The translations under genes were made by a program, and so were the position numbers. Under the pieces are notes generated by a model. The model did no database searches. It had not been told where the DNA came from and saw only the letters and a program-made list of their open reading frames with translations. This document shows positions 22,901 to 33,839 of a DNA stretch of 44,833 nucleotides, in pieces. Position 1 is the first letter of the stretch. Every line of letters starts with the position of its first letter. The DNA comes from Azolla pinnata (lineage: Eukaryota > Streptophyta > Polypodiopsida > Salviniales > Salviniaceae): contig JBBBWG010027435.1 in NCBI GenBank assembly GCA_037176905.1, positions 1 to 44,833 on the forward strand. Direction: 5' to 3'.

Positions 22901-23717
22901 TCATCCTGGGAATACGTACATCCAGTTGCAGGTGTTAATCAGATTTTGCACATTTCATCCATCAAGAGAAAGTTTCTTTTGTGTTAACCAGCCTTAGAAA
23001 GCAAGAGAGACACCAAGAAATCATACGCACTCTTGTTGCATCAGGGTTCTGTGCTCCGATTGTCTCTTCCAGCTGCATAAGCTCAGATTCAATCGTATTT
23101 ACTCTCTCGATTACCTCGGGTGTACTCACAAACCTAACAAACCTGGCAAGGTGTATATTAGCAACATACTACACGAAGATACATGCATACATGTTGATCG
23201 TATATTTCCACATGATTGAAATGCACATGCATATGCCTACCTCTCCACGGTGTCTTTTGTGAACCAAGAAGACTTGTTGTAGCTCGGATTAGGTTCGATT
23301 TGGATTGAGTAACCTCCTGTGGCAAACTGTTCTTGAGCAGTTTGTAAGTGGGATAAGAATGGCTGGAGAAGGCCAGATGTGAGCTTCTCTGTCACGGATC
23401 CTGAGACAACATAAAGGTCGAACCTTTCCAAGACAGAGAAGAAGACTGAAATTTCAGATCAAGCGTGCAAAAAGGAAAGATCATGTTTTATACACGACAA
23501 TTTCGCATGGCTAAACAGATTGGCAAGTACGCAAGTGATCTATAGACTGTGCGCAGGTACGCAAACGCGCATGTTTATGTGGTAATGTGGATGTGCATGT
23601 CCAATGTGATCGAGGCGTGCATGTGCATTTGGGAGAATGTGGAAGGACTGTGTACCTTGTTCGAGTAGGAGTGAGCTGGAAGATGATATGGTCGAGAACA
23701 GTCTGCGCTACGATCAT
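16996..23717 (-). CDS. CIP7: CIP7-like protein (COP1-interacting protein 7 family)
   Basis: Twelve exons (5' to 3'): 23656-23717, 23241-23423, 23031-23142, 22863-22905, 22625-22671, 22447-22493, 22211-22363, 20331-22104, 17584-19435, 17273-17332, 17143-17202, 16996-17045. All junctions are GT-AG and the frame is continuous to TGA, giving 1480 aa; Arabidopsis CIP7 is about 1060. An in-frame TAA lies 12 nt upstream of the ATG. The N terminus (FQLTPTRTR, DLYVVSG, EKLTSGLLQPFLSHL, SSWFTKDTVERFVRFVSTPEV) and the helical block LNARRSVLLKEQGMAFARA are conserved in CIP7 proteins. A basic charged helix spans residues 723-830 (KKFVDQYNEKKEAKLR to LKAQRQERIAARR). The C-terminal TFSFFGTFLSKGR matches the family's Phe/Ser/Lys-rich tail. 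The middle is disordered and Ser-rich. In Arabidopsis CIP7 binds the COP1 ubiquitin ligase and promotes light-responsive gene expression; the same role here is inference. Exons 10 and 11 are a tandem duplicate. Confidence 0.88.
17143..17332 (-). repeat. In-frame tandem exon duplication in the CIP7-like gene
   Basis: Exons 10 (17273-17332) and 11 (17143-17202) are both 60 nt, differ at 10 positions by my count, and share flanking intron sequence: a TATCAG or TGTCAG acceptor, a GTAAAA or GTAAGA donor, and a GTTTAGGAAT or ATTTAGGAAT word. Both encode KH, seven variable residues, then a shared HPEKSSGSSGK. Both start and end in phase 1, so either can be kept or skipped without a frameshift. Confidence 0.85.
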
Positions 23718-24402
23718 TTTGAGAGATTATTCGCTTGATGATGATGACGAGGACGACGACAATGATGATGATGCTGAATCGCGAATGTACCTTCAACGAG
23801 CTTTAGATTCGTGCATGCATTCTTCTGCAAATCCCTTTTTTCCGTCAGATTTGCACAGCCGAGAGGAATCTACACCGCCATGGCGGCATTGGTGAGGAAA
23901 GCATTGAGAGAGAGAGAGAGAGAGAGAGAGAAGGCTCAGAGAAGAAGACGAGGTCGCGAGGCGGAGGGCACGGAGCCTGCATCATGTTTGGCGATCGTTT
24001 CCCAGCATTTCCAGACAAGAAGAAACCCGTGACTTTCGAGGATTCTGTAGCATGGCACCATCATCATCATCATCGTCTTCTTCTTCTTCATCTTCTTCTT
24101 CTTCTTAAACATCATCACCATGATCATCAGCGTCTCTTTCTCCTTCTTCTCCTTCTCCTCCGTCTTCTCCTTCCTTCGTCTTCTTCCTTCTCCTTCTCCC
24201 TTCTCCTTCTTCTTCTTCCTTGAAGTTCCTTCCTTCTTTCCTTCTTCTTCTTCTTCTTCTTCTTCTTCTTCTTCTTCTTCTTCTTCCTCCGGCGTCTTTG
24301 CCTTTAATTGACTGAGCTGAATGTGGCTATGGCGGGTACTGAACGACGATCAGCCGCCTCATCTTCGGCAGATTTGATGGCTGCGGAAAGGAAAAGAGGG
24401 CA

Positions 24403-24434
<32 letters not shown>

Positions 24435-24650
24435 AGGGAAGGAGGAAGAAGGAGGATGAGGAGGAGGAGAGCACGAAGGAGAGGATTAGCAGGAGATGGA
24501 GACTCTCTGCATTGTCAGGCAGAGAGAAAGAGAGGAAAGGGGAAGGAAGGAAAGGAAGAGGAGGAAGGAGATGGAGATGGAGATGGAGATGGAGATGGAG
24601 ATGGTGAAGGAACAGTAGAAGAGTGTAGTGTCAGAGAGAGAGAGAGAGAC
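23718..24650. repeat. Upstream region of the CIP7-like gene with purine/pyrimidine microsatellites
   Basis: GAT/GAC triplets lie at about 23735-23775, GA repeats at about 23907-23932, CTT/CAT triplets at about 24058-24110 and CTT at about 24238-24290. AAGA lies at about 24407-24438 and the hexamer GGAGAT at about 24568-24603, with a short GA run near 24632-24648. Frames here encode only repeat-derived Ser, Leu or Lys/Arg/Glu strings. The promoter of the CIP7-like gene presumably lies here but no TATA box is evident. Confidence 0.75.
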
Positions 24651-25555
24651 TGATACAAATACAAATACAAATACTAATACTAATACTAATACTAATACTA
24701 ATACTAATACAAATACTGATACTATACGGATACACTGATACTGATACTGATATTGATATTGATACTGATACAAATACTAATACTAATATTGATATTGATA
24801 CTGATATACTGATATTGATATTGGTATTGATACAAATGCAGCAGATACAGATAACAGCTAATAGAGGCTCTGCATACAGATACAGATAGCAGATCACGGA
24901 GGCGGCTGTACACAACAGATACAGATACAGACAATAGAGGCTCCGGATATAGATGTAGGTAACGGAGGCTCTGGATATAGATGCAGATACTGATCAGGGA
25001 GGCTCTCTAGACAGATGCAGATAACATAGGTTCTGCACAGATACGGATATCCACGGCTCTGGATACAGATGCATGTAATACCGCAACTCTAGACAGATAC
25101 AGATAACAGAGGCTCTAGATACGGTTACAGATAACAGCGGCTTTGAATCTGGATTACATATAATAGCGGCTCTAGACAGATACAGATAACGGAGGCTCTA
25201 GATATAGATAGAGATAACAGAGGCACATGTACAGATAACGGAGGCTCTAGACAGATACAGATACAGATAACAAAGGCTCCAAATACAAATATAGATAGCA
25301 GAGGCTCCCCCGATACAGATACATGTAACAGAGGCTCGAAACAAATATACAGGTGCACAGAACAGAGGCTGTAGACGGATACAACTGCAGATAACAGAGG
25401 CTCTAGACAGATACGTGTTCAAATGGCGGAGGCTCTAGACGGATACGGGTATAAACAACAAAGGCTCTAGACGGATACAGGTATAAATAAGCAGAGGCTC
25501 TAGACGGATATAGGTATAAATAACAGGGGCTCTAGACATATACAGATATAGATGT
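24650..25555. repeat. Hexamer microsatellite grading into a ~30-40 bp minisatellite
   Basis: The left part (about 24650-24830) is tandem ATACTA, ATACAA and ATACTG/ATATTG hexamers. From about 24840 the hexamer is embedded in a longer unit resembling GAGGCTCTAGACAGATACAG followed by ATAACA. I see roughly 20 diverged copies up to 25553. No coding potential; long frames are repeat translations. Confidence 0.88.
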
Positions 25556-27230
25556 TGGGAGCTGATCGCTCTGCGAGGGTCGCCTGCTTCCCATGGCTTT
25601 AAAGGTGGTGGTTATACGTCAGGAGACGTCTCAGTTCTGGCCCCGATCCTCTCAAATGGAAGATGGGGATCCAGACGTTGATCGCGTGACCGAGTCCTCA
25701 TACAATCCTTCTTCTTCGGGCTGCTTTGCGCGATGCATACATACGCATCCTGCTCTGGGCGCATGCATGTGCCCGAATGCGGTATTATCTTTTACATGCG
25801 TATTATGCACGTATACGATCCGCCGATCGATCACCGCTGCTGCTGGAATGCATGCCTTTGCCAGAAGGGAGAAACAGGAAAAATAATAATAAAGAAATAA
25901 TTCGAGGGCTAGCTCTCTGCAGTCTGTCGTGCTACGCTCTCGACTGTAGAAAGGAAAGAGCCGATAGCCTGCTGACAACTGCAGATACAGAAAGCAGAGC
26001 AGAGCAGAGCTACTGGGTGGCTACACGCGAGCCAGACTCGGGCTTTCCTTGAGAACAGGGTCCCCACTGTATCCCCCCCTGTCTTCAGTTGCTCTCTACC
26101 AACACTGCGCCTTTCGCAGAAAGCCAGTGTCCTTTCTGTTTATTATTAATGGGCACCAGTGACTGTTTCCGCAGCAGATGGGGGCTCTATCTATGCATGC
26201 AGATATGTGTATATATATATATATAAAACCCCATGAATGAGCCTCTGAAGCCAGGAGGACACATGCCATGGGCCATGGCACTGTGACTTTCTGCATCAGA
26301 GCGTCGAGCTTTTTTCGAAAGCCAGAGCAGTAGCAGAAGCCAGTCTCCCCCGGTGTTTTGAGAAACAATCGATCCGCAAGTTGATAGATTCGGTGGTGCT
26401 TCTTCTTTTCTCTTTTCCGATTTTTCGCGCCGATGATGATAAGATTGGATGCCGATCTTAATCTCGCCCCTCTCTGCTCCGAGAACATGCATGCTGACTA
26501 ACTAACTAACTGACGATCTGGTGAGGCGAGAAAAACTAAATCGAAATCGAGCAACCTCTTTTCCACGACAGTACTGCTGCAACAGGCTGTCGCTTACAGG
26601 CACGACATTGAAGTAATTGGAAAACCGTGGAAATGCTCCCTGGGGAAGCTCCTTCCTAGCAGAAGAAAGCGACCACTGGGGCTTTTGCGATCGATCCATA
26701 GGGACCTTTGTGTGCGAAAGGGAGGAGATTAGGGAACAGCCTAGATGTCGCATAGCGGAATCGAACCCGATGAAATCTTCTCGTTAAAAATGCCTTCTGG
26801 AATCGCCCCAGAAATGATCTTGTCGCTGGTGCATGTACTACGACGTAATGCGGTGGCTCATGCGTCGAAGGTTGCAAAAGCCCTTAAAAGCGGTCCCTAA
26901 TTTATTGTCTTAGAAAACATGCGAGTTCAGCAGCAACAACAACAACAACAACAAAAAAGAAAAACAACCGGATTTGATTCTTGTTTAGCAAGGATGCTAA
27001 AACAAAACAAAAAATCAAAATGCATGATCATCCTTCAAAATGTGATGGTTCAGATATATTTAGTTATATATCTCGAAGACAATCTGATGATTATCTCGAG
27101 TAAGGTCGATTTAGAAGAAGAATACGATCGAATCAACAGTGATTAATTAGTTTATACCGTTTCTCTCGATCTTATTCTTATACCATTTCATCAGGCATAT
27201 TACCCAAATACGGCACAAAGGATTGAGCAA
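25556..27230. other. Intergenic; no gene seen
   Basis: Mixed composition. It includes a TA run at about 26211-26225, a CTAA run near 26498-26512 and a CAA run near 26932-26952. On the minus strand a T-loop-like GGGTTCGATTCC occurs near 26760-26771, but no tRNA fold was found around it. Confidence 0.45.
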
Positions 27231-27269
27231 AGCCCCTAATGCATCATTCGAGGATTACGGGAGAGATCA

Positions 27270-28675
27270 TTGGTCTGGACCCTAAACTCCAAACCTTAAG
27301 ATCTAAACCCTAAATTGTAAACCTTAAACCTCAGTATCTAAGCCCTAGACCCTAAACCCTAAACTCTAAACCTTCAACAGTTAAACATTGAACCTTAAGA
27401 TCGAAACTCTAAACTCTAAACCTTCAACAGTTAAACCTTAAACCTTAGGATCGAAACCCTAAACTCTAAACCTTCTAACAATTAAGCCTTAAACCTTAAG
27501 ATCTAAACCCTAAACTCTAAACCTTAAACAATTAAACATTAAACCTCAGTATCTAAGCCCTAGACCCTAAACCCTAAACTCTAAACCTTGAGCAGTTAAA
27601 CATTAAACCTTAAGATCGAAACCCTAAACTGTAAACCTTCAACATTTAAACCTTAAACCTTAGGATCGAAACCCTAAACTCTAACCTTTTAACGATTAAA
27701 CCTTACACCTTAAGATTTAAAACCCTAAAGTCTAAGCCTTAAACCTTAAGATCTGGACCCTAAACTCTAAACCGCAAAACTTAAACCTTAAACATTAAAC
27801 ATTAAAAGTTAAACCTTAAACCTTAATATTTAAACCCTAAACTCTAAACCTTAAACAGTTAAACCTTACACCTTAATATGTAAACCCTAAAATCTAGACC
27901 CCTAAAACCTAAACCCTGAACCCTAAACCTTAAACCTTGAGATCTAAACCCTAAACTCTCAACCTTAAACGTTAAGCCTTAAACCTTAAGATCTTAAACC
28001 CGAAACTCCAAACCTTAAACGTTAAACCTTAAACATTAAGATATTAAGCCCTAAACTGCAAACCTTAAACAATTAAACCTTAAACCTTAAGATGTAAACA
28101 CTAAAATCTAGACCCCTAAAACCTAAACCTTAAAACCCTAAACCCGAAACCCTAAAATCTAGACCCCTAAACCCTAAACCCTAAACCTTAAAACCCTAAA
28201 CCAGAAACCCTGAAACCCTAAACCCGAAACCTTAAAACCCTAAACCAGAAACCCTGAAACCCTAAACCCGAAACCCTAAAATCTAGACCCCTAGCCCCTA
28301 AACCCTAAACCCGATACCCTAAAACCCTAAAAACCCTAACCCCTAAAAACCTAAACCCTAAAAACCTAAACCCTAGAACCCTAACCCCTAAAACCCTAAA
28401 AACCCTAAAAACCTAAACGCTAAAACCCTAAAAACCTAAACCCTATAACCCTAAACCCTATAACCCTAAAACCCAAAACCCTAAAACCCTAAAAACCTAA
28501 ACACTAAAACCCTAAAAACCTAAACCCTAAAACCCTAAAAACCTAAATCCTAAAACCCTAAAAACCTAAATCCTAAAACCCAAAAAACATAAACCCTAAA
28601 ACCCTACAACCCTAAAACCCTAAAACCCTAAAACCCTAAAACCCTAAAACCCTGAACCCTAAAGCCCTAAAAACC
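27270..28675. repeat. Degenerate telomere-like array, ~1.4 kb
   Basis: Tandem CCCTAAA-related units with two textures. The left two-thirds are a higher-order mix of CCTTAAAC, CCCTAAACT and AAGATCTAAA words. The right third (about 28110-28670) is mostly CCCTAAA, CCCTAAAA and CCTAAAAA. It ends about 165 bp before the start codon of the BUB1-family gene. It is interstitial, since genes lie on both sides. Confidence 0.92.
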
Positions 28676-28836
28676 TGTAATCAGAACAAATCTTAGTCCT
28701 TGTATTTGGGCGGACAAAAGATGGGTGTGAAACCGTTTTGGGAGGCCGTTCAAATAACACGCATTTCAAATTCTTCTTCTTCTCCTTCTTCTTCGTCTCT
28801 GAGTTTCATCGCTTTCTCTCCGCGGAGCTGCCGGCG

Positions 28837-31464
28837 ATGGTGTCTGCTGCAGGCGAAGACGATGCGCTTCTCCCATGGCTCAGGTACGTTCCTTCGCTCT
28901 CTTCCCCCGTTTCCTCCTCCTCCTCCTCCTTCTCGTTTTCTAGAATGATTGGGAGAATGAGAGAATGAGAGAGAGGGAAAGAGAGAGAGAGACAGGAAGA
29001 CGGGTCGTGCTTGTGATGCTGCTGCTGCTGCTGCTCCGAACTCGTTCTTGCTTCCCGTAACGCGATCGCTTGTTACGGCTATGGTTTCCTCCGGTTTGGA
29101 CAGATTCGGACGCAAAACGCGTTTGTAATGACCTGTGAGAAGGATCGACTGGCTTCTTGCCCTTTCTGGAGACCACGTCCTACGCTTTCGCAGATAGAAG
29201 GAAACGTGAACGTGCTTTCGCAGATAGAGGGGGTGCAAGGGCGGGGGGAGGGAAGGAGGAAGGGAGGGAGGGAGGGTCCAGGGTGTAGATGAAGTGACGA
29301 GGACAGAGAGATTGAGAGGGATGCAACCGCGTTTTCTTCTTTTTTTGCAGGTCGATTCGTCAGATCAAGCAGTCTTTCCCAAACGACAAGGCAAAGGCAT
29401 TTCCTTTGGTCGCTGATTGCTTCAAACAGTTCCAAGATGATGAACGCTACTGCGATGATATTCGATTTCTGAAGATCTGCATCCAATACGTGCGTGAAAT
29501 CGATTGCTTGCTGTTCTTGCATCTTAGGTTTTCTCTTTCTGCGTTGTTCTTAACATGAACATAGTCATTCTTGTTCTTGAATCTATGTATACACAATATA
29601 CTGGCTTCGTGCATAATGCCAAGCTCTTCCATGATTTACCCACAGGAATTATGGGCTTTGTTCATTATAACTGTTGGCAAAATCTATGCATTACTTCATA
29701 ATGCATTGGCCTTTGTGTCCCGTTCTTTTCTTTCCGTTTCTCTGATTCTTCGCGCAATTTTTACAGGCTGATTGCAGCCCCGACCCGCTGAAAGTGATTG
29801 CAGAACTGGATGAGAAAGGTGTGGGCCAAGACCATGCTCTCTTTTATGAAGCTTATGCAACTTGCCTCGAAGCGAAGAGAAGGTTTGGTGATGCCAATAC
29901 CATTTACAAACGCGGTATTTCAAGGTTTGGGAAAAGCATATGGTATCTCATGTCTTTCAGTTTTCATACCCCTTCATGTTGTACAACATGCATCCTTGAC
30001 TCCATCATCTGACATTTTCATCGGCCCTCTCATCTGGCAGACAAGCTCAACCTGTTGAAAAGCTCATCAACAGTTATAAGCTTTTTAGAGATCGCATGGA
30101 ATCACGCAAGAAACGAAAACAAGTTAGTTTCTTTTTCCTTTCTCTCTTTGTTTGAGTAGATAGTGCTTGGATGGGAAGCGCTCCTGTTAATATATTGATT
30201 TACTATCAATCATTTATTTGGTCGTGGATTGAAACTTGCATACAAAAGCTCTTCTTTTGCATGAACTAGAGTTTTGAGTGTTTGAATGCTTGTAAAGATC
30301 AACTCATGGATCAGGATGTTTTTTCTTGGATTCTGATGAACCAAAAACTCTGTTTCATTCATCAAATGTATATGGCAATTATGTTAACGCTCGTCCAATA
30401 CAAAGCCGCTCTTCATTTGTTTGTACCTTGTGTTATTGCAGGACCAGCTGGATAACAATATGCAGAAGACTCACCCTGATGAAAATCCAAGCAAAGAAGA
30501 AGCTTGCGCTAATCAGAGACACTTAGTTACAGGTGGTGATGACTCGAAACAGATGGTAGATGTCCAGCATGGTGGTGTTGAATCTGTTTCAAGAGTTCAT
30601 CTCCTTTCATTGGATTGGTATACGCCAGAAGGCTTGGATTTAAGCTTCGAAGAGCTTCGGCTTGCAAACATGTGTAAGAAAACTGGAAGCTCTGTTGGGA
30701 AAGTCATGGAGAACAGCTACGTTTCTTCCTCAAATCATTTGATTGACCAGATCTCTGACAAACCGATGGGGGGTTCATTTGGTGATGAAACCATTCAGAT
30801 TAGAAACTTTGCTGCCAAGGCAATTACTGGGAAAGAGAAGGATGTTGAAGATGCTCAACATCATGGCCTTGTTGATCCCACTGTCAATACAAAGGAAGCA
30901 ATACAATATATTCTGTCTATGTTCCGAGAGCCAATGGATATTGGAAAGAAGAAGGAAACTGGAAAATCTGCAGAGAATCAAGTTCTTTTCTCATCAAGCC
31001 CTGTGCCCAACACCAAGGTGCAAAGCTTCCAGTCCCAACCATTTGAATTTTCAGTCTTCAATGATTCCGATTGCCCATCAGAGCTTGGCAATTCATCAGG
31101 GCGGAATGAAGAGCCTCCCTTCGTAATATTCAATGATGAAAGGGCTGATGATGTTCTTGTAAGATCAGGGAAAGGGGAGCAAGAATCTGGTTTCTTTGTA
31201 TACAAAGATGATGAACCGGTTGAGGCAGAACAAGCCTTTGGTGTATATAGGGATGAAGAAACGTTTGAAGGTGTGCTGAAAGGGAAAGTACTTGTAGAAA
31301 AGAGGAATGATGAAAACTCTGAAATAGCTGTGTTCAGAGATGAAGAACCAGAAGCTAAACGTGTACAGGCTGAAGGAAAGACGAGTAAGAGCAAATCCTT
31401 CGGAATGAATAAGACTTTTCCGATTGGTGCTGAAAACATCCTACCTCAATCGCCTCTATATTAG
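28837..31464 (+). CDS. BUB1/BUBR1 (Mad3)-family spindle checkpoint protein without kinase domain
   Basis: Five exons: 28837-28883, 29351-29489, 29767-29924, 30041-30122, 30442-31464; GT-AG introns, continuous frame, 482 aa. Residues 1 to about 130 are the helical TPR-type Bub1/Mad3 domain (FPLVADCFKQFQDDERYCDD, FLKICIQYADC, HALFYEAYATCLE, ANTIYKRGISRQAQPVEKL). SFEELRLAN at 210-218 fits a GLEBS-type Bub3-binding motif. TVNTKEAIQYILSMFREPMD at 289-308 looks like a conserved Bub1/BubR1 internal motif. Residues 345-442 carry five ABBA-like motifs: FSVFND, FVIFND, FFVYKD, FGVYRD, IAVFRD. No KEN box was found (DENP and NDEN only) and translation ends without a kinase domain. Family members work at kinetochores and in APC/C-Cdc20 inhibition. 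Plant BMF3/BUB1-type or BUBR1-type assignment is unresolved; length is close to BMF3. Confidence 0.85.
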
Positions 31465-32500
31465 TTATGTGAGATTTTGTAAAACTTCATTGCCAGCAAG
31501 AAGTCATTTCTAAGGTGTGAGAATAGAGTTTGTAAGTGCTCCTACTACAGACAAAATCCTTCTGAAGCTAAATACATTCATAACCGAGTGCTTATGGTCA
31601 ACTCTTGATCTGTGAGCTCTGATATATTGTGTCATAAGCTACAGAATATCTAATTCTGACACCACTTGTCACTCGGGTACTGTTTGGAAATGTCATAGAA
31701 ATGAACTAGATATATACACATTATCATTCCATTAGATTGAGATAGGTATGAATGATTTTTACATTGCCCATATGGTGTATCTATCTGTTACTTGTCTGGA
31801 AATGTAATAAAAATGAAGCTAGATATATCTCTAGCAAAACTTTGTAGTTCAATCAGTAAATGATAGTGCGTATAATTGATTGTTCATTGGCCATATAAAT
31901 AGCTGTCTGTTAATGATCTAGAAATGTAAATAAAAAAATAGATATAGAAATATCTCTAGCAAAACATTGTCTTTCGTGATATGCATGGTTGATTGTGAAA
32001 TGCCCATATGATGTAAGTGGCTGTTCTCGATCCTTGTTTTCATCGTTTTTAATTTGCTGCAGCGTTTACAACACTCCATCCAGTATCAACACAACGCTTA
32101 AACTCTACGGTAAAGAGATGATGAAAGGGTCTTTGTTTTCATTATACTTTTTGGTAAGACTATGAAAGCACCGTCAGGTGAAAGGGAATTTGATGAGAAT
32201 GAGCACGTGTTCAAAGCAACTAGCCTCTTGCTCCAAGAGTAATACCCCATTGCTGTTGACTCGATATGTCCAATGTTATGAAGTATGGAATCGATAGCTC
32301 GAATCAATAAGAAATCAAGAACAAAGTGTATATATATATATATACACATGACGAGTCTCTTAAAGTTACATAGAGCTGGGCTGTTCAAGAATCACATGGC
32401 TTATGCTGAAGACAATATATATATACAGGCTGAGAATGATTACTGTAGATAGCACTTTTTACAAAGGTACAAATTCTGTGGCTAGGCCATGATTGCTGTA
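31465..32500. repeat. 3' flank of the BUB1-family gene with a three-copy ~120 bp repeat
   Basis: Three diverged copies occur at about 31679-31790, 31791-31910 and 31911-32028. They share TGGAAATGTMATARAAATGA-like and CTAGATATAT words followed by TTGCCCATAT or TTGGCCATAT. The BUB1-family 3' UTR probably includes the first part. No gene was seen up to 32500. Confidence 0.7.
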
Positions 32501-32504
32501 ACTT

Positions 32505-33012
32505 AAATCGATGGAAAGCAATCAATCAAGTTATCAAGGAAAATAACACCCAACGACGAACTTATCGTGGTCTGGAATTGTTGATCTCTACTGAAATGAT
32601 CGTCATGAAAGGCCTTTCATCGATCATTCTATTTGATATCACTAATGCAGCACAACGTAAAAACCTTTGTGAAGCAACTAGACGAATTGGATTTCGATGC
32701 AGTACAGCATCATTAGATATCATTAATATCTCTATCAGCCCATCAATGGAAAGCAATTAATCAAGTTGGGAAGGAAAATAACGTGCCATAATGTAACGTG
32801 GTCTGGCCTTGTTGATCTCTACTGAAATGATTAAAGCAAACGGAAGGCCTTTCCATTGAATATCACTAATGCAGCACAATGCAAAACGCAACTAGACGAA
32901 TTTAATTCCGACACAGTATTGCATCATTAGGTATCATTAATATCTCTATCAGCCAATTTAATTTCGACGCAGTAGTGCATCAGTAGATATCATTAATATA
33001 TCTATCAGCCAA
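32505..33012. repeat. Two and a part copies of a ~235 bp tandem repeat
   Basis: Copy 1 at about 32510-32744 and copy 2 at about 32745-32962 share GTTGATCTCTACTGAAATGA, CACTAATGCAGCACAA, CAACTAGACGAATT and ATTAATATCTCTATCAGCC. A third partial copy repeats only the last ~50 bp (about 32963-33012). The frame at 32578-32760 lies within the repeat and is not called. Confidence 0.8.
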
Positions 33013-33437
33013 GTGGTGTGGATATACATGTCTCAGGTTACACCGAGAATTAGGGTTATAACAAGCCCCATTTCTGACATATGTGCTCATGTTATGACAA
33101 GAATTAGTGTTCCATTGTACAGAGGAATCATTATGATGAAATCACCGGCATCAATATAATATACAATTGATGTATGTACACCAATATGGGGCATATCGAG
33201 ATTTTGAAGTTCACCGAATTGCATGCAGAGTGTTACCGTAAACTCCAGATCATACCTGCTATTTGACCAACAGCATAGTTGATAAGTCCCTCCTTCGATG
33301 GTGTTCAGCCAAATCATGATTGAATGATGGAAACTTCATTTGATCTCTCTCCTCTTTTTCCTTCTTCTTCTTCTTCTTCTTCTCCTCCTCCTCCTTGCTT
33401 CCTCTTCTATCTTCTCTATTATCAGTTTATAAGAGAG
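33013..33437. other. Intergenic; no gene seen
   Basis: A CTT/CTC pyrimidine tract lies at about 33357-33398. There is otherwise no recognisable feature. Confidence 0.45.
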
Positions 33438-33790
33438 TCAATGCGAAGCTGTAGATGGCACTGATATAGATGCTACATGTGTAGGATCCGCTGTTAGCGA
33501 TATGGATGCTGTCGGCGCAGATGGCGCTGATGTAGATGGAATCGACGATGAACTCGCGGTTGGGGCAGCAAGATCAGAGGCAATGCTTGGAGTTGCAGCC
33601 TCATCAACAGCAGCTTCAGCGGGGCGTTGCTGTGGGGTGATTCTCTTTCCATCGGCGGCCTGATTGATTTCATGGATCGATTGGATCGTGTATTCGGTTA
33701 CAGAAGGCTCTCTTGTCAGCAATGGCTGGGGTGGTGTTGAAGATGAAGGAGGTTTCTTCCATCTCAAACCCAGGCAGCAACCCACCATGC

Positions 33791-33794
<4 letters not shown>
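33438..33794 (-). CDS. Possible small Ala/Ser/Thr/Pro-rich protein (unrecognised)
   Basis: A 118-aa frame begins MGMVGCCLGLRWKKPPSSS and ends at TGA. The ATG follows immediately on a GA microsatellite (about 33796-33823 on the plus strand as CT), a common 5' UTR position. Gly2 and Cys6-Cys7 would allow N-myristoylation and palmitoylation, which is inference only. The first ~55 residues are of normal complexity (SVTEYTIQSIHEINQAADGKR). The rest is low-complexity Ala/Ser/Thr/Pro with internal repetition. The frame can be read upstream to an ATG at 33836. No similarity recognised; it could be chance. Confidence 0.3.
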
Positions 33795-33826
<32 letters not shown>

Positions 33827-33839
33827 TCAATGGCATCAA

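Noticed and set aside
24308..24653. Lys/Arg/Glu-rich frame
   Set aside because: Built from AAGA, GGAGAT and GAGGAG repeats, with no normal-complexity segment.
24840..25555. CRISPR-like spaced repeat array
   Set aside because: Units are contiguous and drift throughout, with no constant repeat and unique spacers, and the context is a plant genome.
26745..26840. tRNA gene suggested by GGGTTCGATTCC on the minus strand
   Set aside because: No matching acceptor stem, D-arm or anticodon arm could be placed upstream of it.
27270..28675. True chromosome end
   Set aside because: The units are degenerate and single-copy genes lie on both sides.
29697..30058. Frames reading through the BUB1-family introns
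   Set aside because: They lose similarity exactly at the GT/AG sites. The spliced frame continues RQAQPVEKL, as expected for the family.
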